Below are positions 1 through 12,000 of a stretch of DNA of 64,000 nt, in pieces (the first letter of the stretch is position 1; every line of letters starts with the position of its first letter). Source of the DNA: Diphasiastrum complanatum (Eukaryota > Streptophyta > Lycopodiopsida > Lycopodiales > Lycopodiaceae); the NCBI GenBank assembly GCA_029204225.1, contig CM055107.1:22946178-23010177 (forward strand), in the 5' to 3' direction. The notes under the pieces are model-generated. The model did not search any database. It was given only the letters and a program-made list of their open reading frames with translations, and had not been told where the DNA came from. The translations under genes were made by a program, and so were the position numbers.

Positions 1-326
1 TAGCCCTAAACCTATCCCTAATGCTAGTTCTGGTGTATCTTTCATCCCTACCAAGTTAGGGTTGGAATCTTGGAGATCCCTCAACAATGCAAAAATTACC
101 AAAAATAGCTCCTAATTTTTCTCTCTTGTATCTAAGCATAATTTGGACTCATTCCAAAGGTTCTAACACTTAGGTCTACTTGAGAACATCCTTACAAATG
201 GAATCCTATGCTATTTGGCACGTGTGACAAGCCACATCATGACTATCTAACTATTTACAAGTCATATGACCAAAACTAGTCAAGCTAGAATTGTGATTTT
301 TAACATGATTTTCTAGGCAACACAAT

Positions 327-2495
327 ATGGCTACAACGATCCAGACAAGAATAACAATCAATCTTGATGGCGCAAACTACAGGATATGGAAATTCAAACT
401 CAAAATACTTCTGAAGGGCGAAGGCATCTGGTCGGTGACCGAACTTTCAAAGGTGCAGCCTCCTGAGGGAGACTCGAGGAGAGCTGAATGGACCAGAAAG
501 GATGAGCATGCAATGGCGATCATCATTTCATCCATCAACGAAGATCTACTCATGCAGATTGAAGACTGCGAAAGCATCCATGCAGCATGGGATAGGTTAA
601 AACATAAGTACAAAGTGAGGCCTACAGCTTCATTGATGCATCTTCACAATCTTCACATACGATGGGATGGCAACCAGTTGGATCAGCACGTTGAGAAGAT
701 CAGAACGATCTTCGGTCAACTTGCTGCATCAGGACAGGAGCACCAGATCCCAACACCACAACAGCTGATGTACTTCATGAAGTCTCTACCTACGTCCTAT
801 CAGCTATTGAGAATGCTCATACTGATCTACCAGATATGACATTCAACAAAGCAATCAGTCTTGTCACTGGCGAAAGTTTGATGAGGGACAAAATAGAAGG
901 AAACAGTGATCAAGAGAAAGCACTCTTCACGAAAGGAAAGAAGAAGAACAAGAACAAACCTAGATTCAACAAGACAAAGTCTTCGAATCGACAATCTTCT
1001 TCCTGTGATCACTGTCACAAACCAGGATAGATAGGCATGCACTGCAAGAAGAAGGGCCATTCTGTATATGATTGCATATTCAACCCAAAAACAAAGAACA
1101 AAGCTAAGAAATCAGATGTTGCAGAGTCATCAAAAGATGCAGATAGAGGTGATGAAGCCTTCACAATACTTGATACAGCTTCGACGAGCTACACTAAACA
1201 AGACTATGTCGTAGTCATTGATTCAGGAGCAACATCACACATCACCTGCAACAAGAAAATCTTGATCGACTTCATAGAACTTGAAAACAACAAAGCAATG
1301 ATTCTAGGTGATGGGAGCAGACATGATGTCAAAGGCATCGGGGCTCTAGAACTGCGAACACTGTCAGGTCAAGCAAAGCTGCCAGGAGCACTCTACGTAC
1401 CTTCACTGAGAAAAGATCTACTATTAGTCTCCAAGATGACAGATCTTGGAATTCGAGTTTTATTCGATGGCAATACATGCCACATAATAAAAAAAATGAC
1501 AAACAAGTTGTTGACGGTTGGATGCAGAGAAGGAAATCTCTACCAAGCCAAGATAATCAGCAATTCTAATAGCATAATAAATGCATCAAACAATGAAGAT
1601 CAGCTCTGGCACAGGAGAATGTATCATCTGAACATGAGGAGCCTGTATGACATGTCCAAGAAAGACATAGTCACAGGTCTAAAAATACCAAGACCCGATA
1701 CTGAGTTCTGCGAAGCCTATCAGAAAGGCAAACAACATCGGAATCCATTCACACATGAGGGAAGAATAGCCAAAGAAGTTCTTGAGCTCATCCACTCAGA
1801 TGTCTGTGGATCGATGAAAATGGATTCGCTCTCAGGATCGAGGTATTTCCTGATGTTCATAGATGATTACAGCCGAATGACTACGATCTACTACCTGAAG
1901 AAAAAATCTAAAGTGTTTGACTCTTTCAAGAAGTTCATGGCATTTGAAGAGCGACACACCTCAAAGAAGATTCAGATCATCAGATCTGACAATGGATGTG
2001 AGTACAAGAGCACAAATTTTCAGAATTCTGCCAAGAACAAGAGATAGAGCATCAGTTCACTCTTGCGTATACACCAGAATATAATGGTGTCGTAGAAAGA
2101 AGAAAAAGGACGCTAGTCGAAGGAGCTAGATGCATGATGGCACAGGCTCAATTGCCAAGTCAATTTTGGGCTGAGGCAATAGTTGCAACAGTACACCTGC
2201 ATAACAGATCAACAATGATAACGCTGGAAAATAAGACATCGTATGAGGTGTAGACATGTAGAAAGCTTGATCTATCATACGTATGTGTGTTTGGATGTGC
2301 AACATACAAGCACATTCCAAAAGAAAAAAGAAGCAAGCTCGATGATAAGTTAGAGCAAACCATCATGGTCGGGTACTCGAACGGATCACAAGTGTACAGA
2401 CTCTACAGTCCAACCACGAAGAAGGTTGTTTCGAGTAGATATGTGAAGTTCGATGAGTCCACATTTCATGGACTAAAAGATGTTTGTTTAATTTA
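327..2495 (+). mobile_element. Degenerate Ty1/copia element A: gag, protease and integrase only
   Basis: The order gag-protease-integrase identifies copia. Gag begins at ATG 327 and has the NYRIWKFKLKILL segment (DUF4219/UBN2 type). The frame shifts near 800. A CCHC knuckle (CDHC...) is broken by TAG at 1028-1030, where its histidine is expected. The protease has the DSGATSHIT active-site motif near 1220. The GAG-pre-integrase segment has LWHRRMYHLN, followed by integrase with HSDVCG and RSDNG for the two Asp residues. A second frameshift near 2030 precedes the YNGVVERR Glu segment, and another stop lies at 2252. Reverse transcriptase and RNase H are absent, and no LTR or primer site is recognisable at the left edge. 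It is a dead copy truncated on the right. Confidence 0.88.
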
Positions 2496-3037
2496 ATATT
2501 TGAATAACTTGCAGTTCCAAGCTTTGCTGCTCTTTTCTACTTTTCAATAATTAGACACGTACATCGTAATTCTTTGTTATATGTCGTGTGCAATAGATTT
2601 CATGACATATTTAAGTAAATCAAATGCAAGAATGTTCTGCAATCAAGATCAGTATCCTAGAGATTTTTCGGATTCAAGTTGTTTTGTTTATATATTGATA
2701 GCAGATCACTTTCCTCTCAACAATTAGTGGTATTTTTGGTACTAGATAAGCTCAATCTCTATCAATAAGCATTTCATTGGGTGTTTCTAAAGGAATAATG
2801 TGCTAAGTACTTCTGTCATGTTAAAATTATTTTAAATTATGTCTTTAGGTTCTGTGGTCTTTTTTTCGGTACCCATTTAAAATTGTATTCCTAGGTGTCC
2901 AATAAAACAGGACATATGTTAAATCTATTGCTTTGTGAAATTTATTGTTACCATTTATTTACATCTAGTTAAGATACGGATGTTGTTTTACCAACATTTG
3001 GTGTTGTCCCCAAGTCTACATCATAGTTGTAGGCCAT
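2496..3037. other. Anonymous AT-rich spacer
   Basis: No ORF with family resemblance, LTR end or RNA gene is visible between copia A on + and copia B on -. Confidence 0.5.
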
Positions 3038-4700
3038 TCAAGACACACTCTGAGTGGGTTTTTCACACTGTGATATATTTTTCTTGATTTTCTCAATACC
3101 ATCAATGTTATCACCACTAAGGATGATGTCATCTACATAAATCAATAAAAGTACAATTCCATTTACATCATACATTATGTACAAAGTTGGATCATATTCA
3201 CTTTGAGTGAATCCAATAGAAACTAAGAAAACATGAAGTCCTAAATTCCAAGATCTTGATGCTTGCTTCAAACCATATAAGCTCCTTTGAAGATGACATA
3301 CTTTACCTTCCATCCCGAGATTGATGAAGCCTTGGGGCTACTCCATGAAGATGTCTTCTTCCAAATAACCATTTAAGAATGCATTAGAAACATCCATTTG
3401 AAAGAGCATCCAGCCAAAATGTGAAGCAAGTGCAAGAAGTAACCTTATTGTGACCATCTTGGCCAAAGTTTCTTCAAAATCTATGCCCTTTGCTTGAGCA
3501 TATCCTTTGGCAACTAACCTTGCCTTGTGTTTGCTTACACTTCCATCCATGTTGAGTTTTAGCTTAAAAAACCATTTACATCCAATCACATTCTTAAGAG
3601 GTCTATCAACAAGGATCCATGTGCCATTCTCCATCAAAGCACTATATTCATCTATCATAGCTTGAAACCATTCCTTTGAACTCAATGCATCTTCTACACA
3701 TGAAGGTTCTTCAAAACTTGAAATGAGTGCAAAGGATGAAGATGGATTACCCTCGACTTGCTTCCCCTTGTCTTGGTATGTGAGCCTTAATGGGTACATT
3801 CTTACCCTTGATGATCTTCTTGGAGTGATTGGTTCACTTGGGTCTAGCTCCTCCTCAAGATCTATGACATCTTGATCCTCGGCCACCTCCCTCTTTTATC
3901 CCTTGCTTGCTTTGCCATACCCGAGCATAATACCTTTGATTGATGACGGATCTTCCTTGGCCCTTTTCTCCAAAGGTGTATGCACATAGCAAATGCATCC
4001 AAACACCTTTAAGTCCTTGAGATTTGGCTTCCTCCCATACAAGACTTCAAAGGGTGTTTTGCCTTCAATAGAGCTACATGGAACTCTATTCATCAAATGG
4101 TCAGCACAAGTGAGAGCTTCTCCCCAAAAAGATTTTGGTAAACATGCATCAATTCTTAACGCTTTAGAACATTCACTCAATGTCCTATTCCTCCTCTCCT
4201 CTACCCCATTTTGTTGAGGGGTGTAGGGACAAGATAATTCTTTTTTAATCCCTTCTTGATCACAAAAATCTTTAAAAGCAGTGGAGATATATTCTCCACC
4301 ATTATCACTTCTAAAAGTTTTGATCTTGTGATCAAGATGCTTCTCAACAAATTCTTTGAACTTCAGATACTTGTGCTTTAGATGAAAGTAAGAATACCCA
4401 ACAAAACCTTGAGTAATCATCTATGAATGTAACAAACATGGTGGCACCTCCATTGGACATTGTACTTGCAAAGTGTACATCCGAGTGGATCAACTCAAGT
4501 TGATGAGTTGTCTTTGTGATTGAACTTGAGAAGGGCTTCTTATGTGCTTTTGAGAGAGCACGTGCTTCACATACTTTCTCCTCTTTTTCCAAGGATCTTG
4601 GAAGTCCGAAGGCAAGCTCCTCCTTGCACATGACCTCCATGGACTTTGAGTTGATGTGACCAAGTCTTTTGTGCCAAAGACTATGGTTGGATAGTTAAGT
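3038..4700 (-). mobile_element. Degenerate Ty1/copia element B: integrase and reverse transcriptase
   Basis: Read on the - strand, it starts near 4690 with the GAG-pre-integrase motif (SLWHKRLGHIN). Integrase follows, with HSDVHF, RSDNGGEY and QNGVEERRNRT (4640-3896, with one frame change near 4400). Next come the spacer and the reverse transcriptase (3886-3038), with the KARLVAKGYAQ, DVSNAFLNG, LYGLKQ and YVDDIIL motifs. A stop and frame change fall near 3315-3340, between two RT blocks. Gag, protease, RNase H and both LTRs are missing. Copia identity is secure from the order integrase before RT. Confidence 0.88.
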
Positions 4701-5006
4701 AGTCTGTAGGAGTTTCAAGGAAGTTATGAATGGAGTTCCGTCTTCTGTCTTCGTATTTGGTGGATGTGGTAAAACATCTGATGTGTCAGAAAACTATGTC
4801 ATACTTTAAATATTGAGATGTTTTCATGGAGGAAAGTATCGATGATGATGCTGCTATTGATGGTGCAATGATTGCTGATGGTGCAATGACTGCTGTTGTG
4901 GTGATACTAGTATGAGTCCAATATGTATTAGGTAATGGCCTGACCAATCGGCCATTACATGATGTAATTGCAGTTTGACTAATTTTTTTAGGCCTCTCTC
5001 TCATGG

Positions 5007-5373
<367 letters not shown>

Positions 5374-5412
5374 GTTTGTTGTATCTCTTTTTTTTAAAAA
5401 GAGAAAAAAATA

Positions 5413-5447
5413 TGGGCCCTATATTATGCAAAATAATATAGGGCCCA
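5413..5447. repeat. Perfect 15-bp inverted repeat with 5-nt loop
   Basis: TGGGCCCTATATTAT at 5413-5427 is the exact reverse complement of 5433-5447, separated by GCAAA. It lies 44 bp beyond the (TC)n tract. No poly-U run or coding context makes it a gene terminator. Confidence 0.85.
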
Positions 5448-6027
5448 AAACAGCCCAAAAATCAGCCGAATGGCAATTATGTAGCTCTTTTCCCCTCCGC
5501 TGCATTCTCATTAAATATTGATGGTTAGTTTGATGTGCCATCGGGGGGACCTTGGCCCCTCGCTGCAGCTCTACAACACTGTGCTGGGGTCATTGCCTTT
5601 GATCGTGGGTAAATAAACTTGAGACATAACCCCGAGAGCTTGAATTTTGTGGAGAGATTTATGCTGTTGTAGGACCGATGGTGGCCATCAAATCAAGCAC
5701 CTAATTCTTGTAAAACTAGTGCATGATCCTGATCTAAGAGCCAATATGGCCTTCGTGATTGTCAAATCAATTTGGGAAGCTGATGACAAACACTAAGTTG
5801 CTCCTCATGAGAAAGAGAAAAGGCCCAAATGAAGTAGGAACATCAACCGTTGAAAGAATTGATGTTGGCGCCCCTCTCATATACCTTGTTATTCCAAAGC
5901 AAAATTTGGGGATTCCCATGATGGAATTGTCTCTACTCCTGCTGGAGAACATGTGCGCTCCATCTTCGGTTTGTCTCTTGTGTCACCTTCACACAAAACC
6001 CACCCCTCCCCCTCCTTTTATGGGGGA

Positions 6028-6275
6028 AAGGTCCTGCTCCAAGGCCCTTCCGCCCCGGAAGATTGTGCGCCGGAGGGCGGAGGCCCAAGGGCGCACATTC
6101 TTCCGTAGGCGGAAGGGCCAAGGAGCCGGCCCTTCCCTTGCGTGAATTTTGTTTTTACATTTTTTTGTGACGTAAATTCTTTTTACACGCATCTTTCGGG
6201 CGGAAGGTGCATGTAAAAAAAGTAAAAATTTTTTACGTGCACCTTCCGGCATCCGGAAGGTGCCTGTAAAAAAAA
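6028..6275. repeat. GC-rich foldback cluster built on a GGAAGG core
   Basis: There are two foldbacks. The first has outer perfect 12-bp arms (GGCCCTTCCGCC at 6043-6054, complement at 6108-6119) and inner 16-bp arms with one mismatch (6056-6071 and 6090-6105). The second has 20-bp arms with one mismatch (6201-6220 and 6229-6248). The latter also pairs with a third copy, giving perfect 11-bp arms (6239-6249 and 6253-6263). The rest of 5460-6640 has no recognisable gene. Confidence 0.75.
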
Positions 6276-6775
6276 TTTGTCAAAAAAAAAATTGCCCCAC
6301 AGATTACATTCTGTGAGGTACCACCATTTCCTTTGTAAAAATTTAAAATTTGATTTTATGCATGGCTGTAGGGCTTCCTTAGAAGCATCTTTTTCACGTT
6401 TTGAGAGGCTAGAATGTTTTTGAAACATGCAAAATCATATTATTTGTTAGCTTTTGCTTTTGAGAACTATGCATTCATGCACATAGTAAAGCACCACATT
6501 AGCATGTCTTTGCTTTTTAGGCCTCATGCTTCATGCATTGTTTGCATGAGTTAGTAATCTATATTCATTAAAATTTTAGTGTTTCACGGGCTGCTTATGC
6601 TGCCCTGGACACCCCCCCTTTCCTGGAAGGGGGTGCGTGCCATGGCCCTCCTGGGTCGTTGAGCCCCCAATCGGGCTAGTGGCCCGAGGGGTGGGAGAGC
6701 GAGCTGCGGAGAGGGAGGGAGTGGGTACGAGAGAGGGAGGGAGAAATGTACGGGGAAGGGGGGAGTGGGGGTACC

Positions 6776-6786
6776 GGGGGGGGGGG

Positions 6787-6818
<32 letters not shown>
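6776..6818 (+). repeat. Poly-G tract of about 43 bases with one interruption
   Basis: Eleven G, one C and about 31 G follow one another. The G strand can in principle form G-quadruplexes. Frames across it are glycine or proline artefacts. The exact length is prone to sequencing error. Confidence 0.85.
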
Positions 6819-6819
<1 letters not shown>

Positions 6820-7133
6820 CATTGTTCCCCCCATGCCAATTCTTTTTTTATTTTGCGGGCCCAATATTGTTTCATTGGGGGCATTGGGCCCCGACGGCCC
6901 CTTTTTTTTTTCTCTCTCTCTGCCGCACGTCCGTGCGCACATATAGACCATTCGTCATCGACCCGTTCATCGACGGGACCTCTTTGCTAGTAACTTTTGA
7001 ACGAGAACATATGCGCATGTTAGTTTAGACCTCAACCAAGGTTCATGACTTAGAAGTTTAGATTGCCACCTTAGAGTATTGCTATACTATTCTTTAACGT
7101 TGACTTTTTTTTGAATTAAATTAAGCAACCTCA

Positions 7134-7258
7134 ACACATGTCACATAGTATTGGTTGATTTTTTTTTAAACTCCATTGACTTCGTCGACCTTTACACATG
7201 TCACATAGTATGGCCTTTTTGCAAGGGAAGACCCACCTTTACACATGTCACATAGCAT
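7134..7258 (+). repeat. Three direct copies of an 18-bp promoter element
   Basis: ACACATGTCACATAGTAT occurs at 7134-7151 and 7194-7211, and with one base changed (TAGCAT) at 7241-7258. The spacings are 60 and 47 bp. Copies 2 and 3 are each followed by a TTTTGCAAGGGAA-like stretch. The array sits 45-170 bp upstream of the TATA box of the TLC gene, so it could bind a transcription factor (it contains the E-box-like core CACATG), or it could be a simple local duplication. Confidence 0.7.
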
Positions 7259-7301
7259 TGCTTTTGCAAGGGAAAGCCAAAAAAGGGAAAAAAAAAAGTG
7301 T

Positions 7302-7309
7302 TATAAATA
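7302..7309 (+). promoter_or_regulatory. TATA box of the TLC-domain gene
   Basis: TATAAATA lies about 230 bp upstream of the main ATG and implies a start of transcription near 7335 and a leader of about 200 nt. It is a canonical plant TATA motif in the expected place; no transcript data are available here. Confidence 0.55.
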
Positions 7310-7465
7310 GCAATGGGGTGCAAGGATGGAGGGTGTTTTCCGTACAACAATTTAAATACCCTGCCACCATGTATCGTTGAAGAGAGAGACAGTACAGCTT
7401 CATAGGCCAAAGTTCAAACCAAATTCAACCAGAAAACTGAAAAAGAAGAGAAAGATCGAGAGAGA

Positions 7466-7522
7466 ATGCGAATGGGAGGAACGGCAATGGCAGCGTTAGA
7501 GCGTTGCTTGGATGCCGAATAG
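7466..7522 (+). CDS. Upstream ORF in the leader of the TLC-domain gene
   Basis: An 18-codon ORF begins at ATG 7466 and ends with TAG at 7520-7522, ten bases before the main ATG at 7532. It lies between the TATA box (7302) and the coding start, so it should be in the transcript. Such short uORFs commonly lower translation of the downstream frame. Whether this one is translated or its peptide matters is unknown. Confidence 0.5.
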   Translation: MRMGGTAMAALERCLDAE

Positions 7523-7531
7523 GGACTGCGA

Positions 7532-9031
7532 ATGGCGATGGCGATGGTGATGAAGTATGTGGAAGAGTGGGACGAGCGTTTGCAGGAGCCGCGCGAGGGC
7601 AAGGCCCTGCTGCTGGCGGTGCTGGCTTGGAGCGCAGCGTTTGCAACACTGCGCTTTGTGTTACTTCCCAAGCGATCTGGTGATTTTTGCAATCGCTTTG
7701 TTTCGCAGCTTCACGTTGTCGTGGCTCTCGTCCTCAGCTCTCTTTCGGTGCAGGATTGGTCGCATCCGTTTCATCCTCTTGCGGCGCCTGCATCCCCCCT
7801 GCAGGTCCACTCATCATCCCCCTATTTTGCAAACTTGTATTGTGTTTGTGTGTGTGCGCCCGCGTGCATCCCTCGTTAATATCTAGGTGCTGGACCAGTT
7901 GAGCTATGATCTCTTTTCCATAGGTTAATGCAGCACTTAGCGTCTTCCAAAAGAAGTTCTCTGTAGATTTACCGCTTCTTACGAGATATTGTATCTTTAG
8001 CACAATACAATCCGTTGAAATGAAGCGTTAAATTTTATTTAGATATATCTTTCAATGCTACGTCAATGCACCGATCCTAGAACATCATTTTCTCGGATAT
8101 CTTAAACCTTATAGTTTTTTAACCTCACAATGTATATTGTAGACATTCTTTTTTTTTAGTATACATGTAGATGCTTGATTTTTGGAACAGTATAAATGGT
8201 AGAATCTATTATTATAGATAACTGAATCTCTATGACTCGGATGCATCACATGGGATGTACTCTTGTTGCCTACTAATCACTGTTGCCCACTTGAGTGCTA
8301 CATTCACCGTGAAATCATCAAGGCCTCCGCATAGAGTGCTCACACTACCCATTTGGCCACCTACTTCTCCCTCCACAAGCTCCTCTTCTCTCCTAATGGC
8401 GCGCTGGAAATGGGGGCTTCGCGGCGGGTTTAAATTTTTTTTTGCGTCCCTGCGTCTCGGAACGCAGGGTCCCGGAACGGCGTTCCAACGCAACATTCCT
8501 CTATATGCATGTATTTCTATCTATCCCCCGTTGCAACCTAGGGTTTTGCCTAGAAATTAGATGGTTCAACAATGTAAGGCTATTGTGATATGGCAAACTT
8601 TTGCATCAACCAACAAGACAATTGTCAATAAGTTATAATATTATCATGGGTTGGCAATGTTGCTACCGTATTCCAAAGTATGTAATTTTTTTACTTAGTA
8701 CTTATCCATAGACACCACAAAATCTACAATTTGATAAAATTCATGTGGTATATTACAAAAGTTTCAAAACCATAACACTCAAGCTCTATGGAGATTGCCA
8801 ATGCAGACTATAAAATTAACCAAGTTCAAAGGCTTTCCCAAAGTGATGATGAAGCTTGATAGGGTGGTATAGCCCATATAACCTATCAATGGCATCTTTA
8901 AGACTCAATAAGTCACTCTTTTTTGTGCCCTTATAATCAAGGCACTAAAATGTACTTTTTAGAGGAAACGAAACATGCACTTCATGTATATCATTGGTGT
9001 TCAATGTGTAGTTTTTAAAGATAACTTTTGG

Positions 9032-9089
<58 letters not shown>

Positions 9090-12000
9090 TTTGTACTAAC
9101 GTCCACTAAGACCAAAATAAAGTATATTGTAACACTAAATACCCTTGCCTTTTGGCCTTGCCTTGCAAAGGCAATACTATGTGTTCAAGTTGGTCAATGT
9201 AGTTTGTGAAAAAGTCAACATTAAAGGAGATGCCAAAATTTTTGAAGGGTGTCTCTAATAGATAGTAGCTACTTTTAAGTTTTGTTCATACATGCAAGTA
9301 GTAATGACTTTGTGACTAAGCTCCGTAGGGGGGGTGGGGGAGGTATTTGTACTAACGTCCACTAAGACCAAAATAAAGTATATTGTAAATATAAATACCA
9401 TTGCTTTTTGGCCTTGCCTTGCAAAGGCAATACTATGTGTTCAAGTTGGTCAATGTAGTTTGTGAAAAAATCAACATTAAAGGAGGTGCCAAAATTTTTG
9501 AAGGGCGTCTCTAATAGATAATAGGTACTTTTAAGTTCTGGTCATACATACAAGTAGTAATGTGTTATGTACCATAATGGTATGCCCTTCAGTGATGGCC
9601 TCACAAGGGGCAGGACGTAGGTCTGGCATTATCGACGTATTTTAGTGCCACGCGTCACCATCCTAGGTGGTCACGGGGGGAGGGGGAGGTAATAACACCT
9701 CCCCTCTGTACCAGATTGGCCCAGCTTGCGCTTTTTTTTTGTGGGGGGAGGGGTAGGTATGTATTTCTGGGTAGTAACTTTTCCTTGAGGGAGGAGGAGG
9801 AGCGCGGCTCTTTGTACCTCTTCCCCATCTTGTCTTTTAATAAGAAAACTCTAAGTTGAAAAGATAAGTTGAAGACAATTTATGGCTTAAACTCTATCTT
9901 AGAGTTGATTAACAAAGTGATTCTAAAAGAAAAAGATCTCTTGCAAGGATGGTGTTGTCCTTTGGTTGGCCGTACCTTCTCCATTCTCTCCTCTCTACCT
10001 GCCAAGCTCCAATTCTGAGTGCAAGTTGTTGTACGTAGGAAGGTAAGAGGAGAAGAAAGGTCCAAAATTGGATTCCGTAAAATTTTGGGTTCCAAATGCC
10101 GTGTGGTAGGCATTTGGGCCCCCCACATGGAACCAAAGGTCTAGAAAGGACAAATGGGGCCTTTCTTGGGTCTCACTTATCCTTTTTGCATGGAGGAAGG
10201 GGAGGAGCTTGGAGAAGGGGGTAAAGGGGTGTACGTTCCCATTCCTTCACCCCACTTTTCCAAGTTGTTTGTTATGCTCCCTAAGCTCAAGATAATCCAT
10301 TTTCTTGGTTTTTTGAGCTTCAGTTGTCAGTTTTTGACGGTTTTGACACCGTTGCTCTCCGTTTTTCCTTTACTTTTTTTTGCTACCCCTCACTTTTTCC
10401 ATGGACTCTCCTATGGAGTGACCCAAGCTCCAAGCCGAACGGCGGCTGATATGGAGGAAATGGCGCTTGTGATCAATCTGTTGCAACAACAGATTGTCGA
10501 CATGCGGTCTAATCATGATGTTTCTAATTGTAGAATGTAGTCTAAATCCACTAATTGAATACGAAAATGAGCAACTGCTAAAAAGGCTTTGGACAATCTT
10601 TACGAGTCAAAACAAACCTCTACTAGCATTTCAAAAGATTTAATAAACAATATATGCCTAGAATGTGCTAAACATAAAAAGGCTTCACTAGTCCTTGAGT
10701 GCGGACATTTAGCAGATAAATAATAAGCAACCTTGATTAGTGAGCTGAATTTTTCATGTAAATTCAACACATGGCAATCATTATTTGCAAGGTAGTTTTT
10801 CTTGTGAATAAAAGACATGAAATTTGCCCTTGTCAACAATGCATTTAGCAATTACCTCTACATAAGAAGGCAACCAGTTTCAAAGACGTTAGAAACAAAC
10901 ATTTTACACTATGCTCAATATGACACAGGAGAAAGGGGCATGCAAAGTTTAACATTGTTGCCAAAATATCATGCTTCAATGTTTTCCTTATTGGTCTAGT
11001 CTAGAAATGGATAGACCACCACTATTGATCCACAACAATGCAACTCAACCCTCCACAGGCCAGCAAGCATGTTTGTGGAAATATTATGTGCTCACCCATA
11101 TAAGATGATAGTGGGCCATGAAATTTGAAGACTGCTACACCGTTGAGCATAGATGTCATGATGGAGTCACAATTTCACCGAGTTAAAGTGGGAGCGAATT
11201 TGATATGGCACATATTTGGACATGATGATCTATAGAAAATTATGCTTTGCGGACTTCTTCTTATTACCCTTTTTAGTTTTACATTTGGCTTTCTTCGCTC
11301 CCTTAAGAAGATTTGTTAGAGGTAATGCGATTAAAGCATAATTTTTAATGAATTTATGGAAAACACTTTTGGAGCCTAAAAAAGATTTAGTCACACATTG
11401 ATTAGCCTCATGAGCAATTACTAAAGGTAGTTCAGGCTCATCACCTTTAAGATGAACCAATGAGCCATTATGCAAGAAAGATAAACTATGAGTTACATAA
11501 TCTTTCTTTAATGACTCGTTCCGAGCATAAAACCACTCTTTACCTAGGATTAAGTCTACCTTATCAAGATTCATAATATGGAAAGACAAACTATCTACAT
11601 AGTTTTGAATCCTCAACGATACGTGAGGGACAAACTGGTCCCAAACCTGCTGCTCCCCACTCGCCGCCATCCTAACCACGTACTTGTGGTCACTTGGTGC
11701 GGTTGCCAATTGTAGCTTCTGCACCAATTTAGCATTAATAAAATTATGAGTAGAACCGTCGTCAAACAAAATACTCACGGGTTGGTTGCCTACGAGCCCA
11801 TTCATGCGAATGAGGTCGCGAGGTACAAAAACCGCGGTATTAAGACAACAATTACTACATACAGTTTCATCCTCAAACGACACATCAATACAAGAAATTG
11901 AAGAATTACCTGGTGCCTTGAAGGAGCGGCCACCCTTCTTTTGTTTCTTCGGGCAATCCTTGGAGACATGCCCCTTCTCCATGTAGGAGAAACATAACCC

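Noticed and set aside
1-40. Telomere-like CCCTAAA text at the left edge
   Set aside because: There is only one unit plus loose variants; no tandem array.
5759-6145. 128-codon + ORF
   Set aside because: Runs into the foldback cluster; no conserved motif, and composition changes midway.
6637-7028. Glycine-rich and proline-rich ORFs
   Set aside because: They are produced by the poly-G tract; the flanks show no family similarity or promoter.
9561-9850. Possible solo LTR beginning TGTTATGTACC
   Set aside because: The beginning is faintly like the 3' LTR at 40773, but no matching end, target duplication or primer site was found.
10154-10540. 128-codon + ORF in TLC intron 1
   Set aside because: Mostly hydrophobic low-complexity translation of T-rich DNA; only the last 35 codons hint at a gag start, too little to call.
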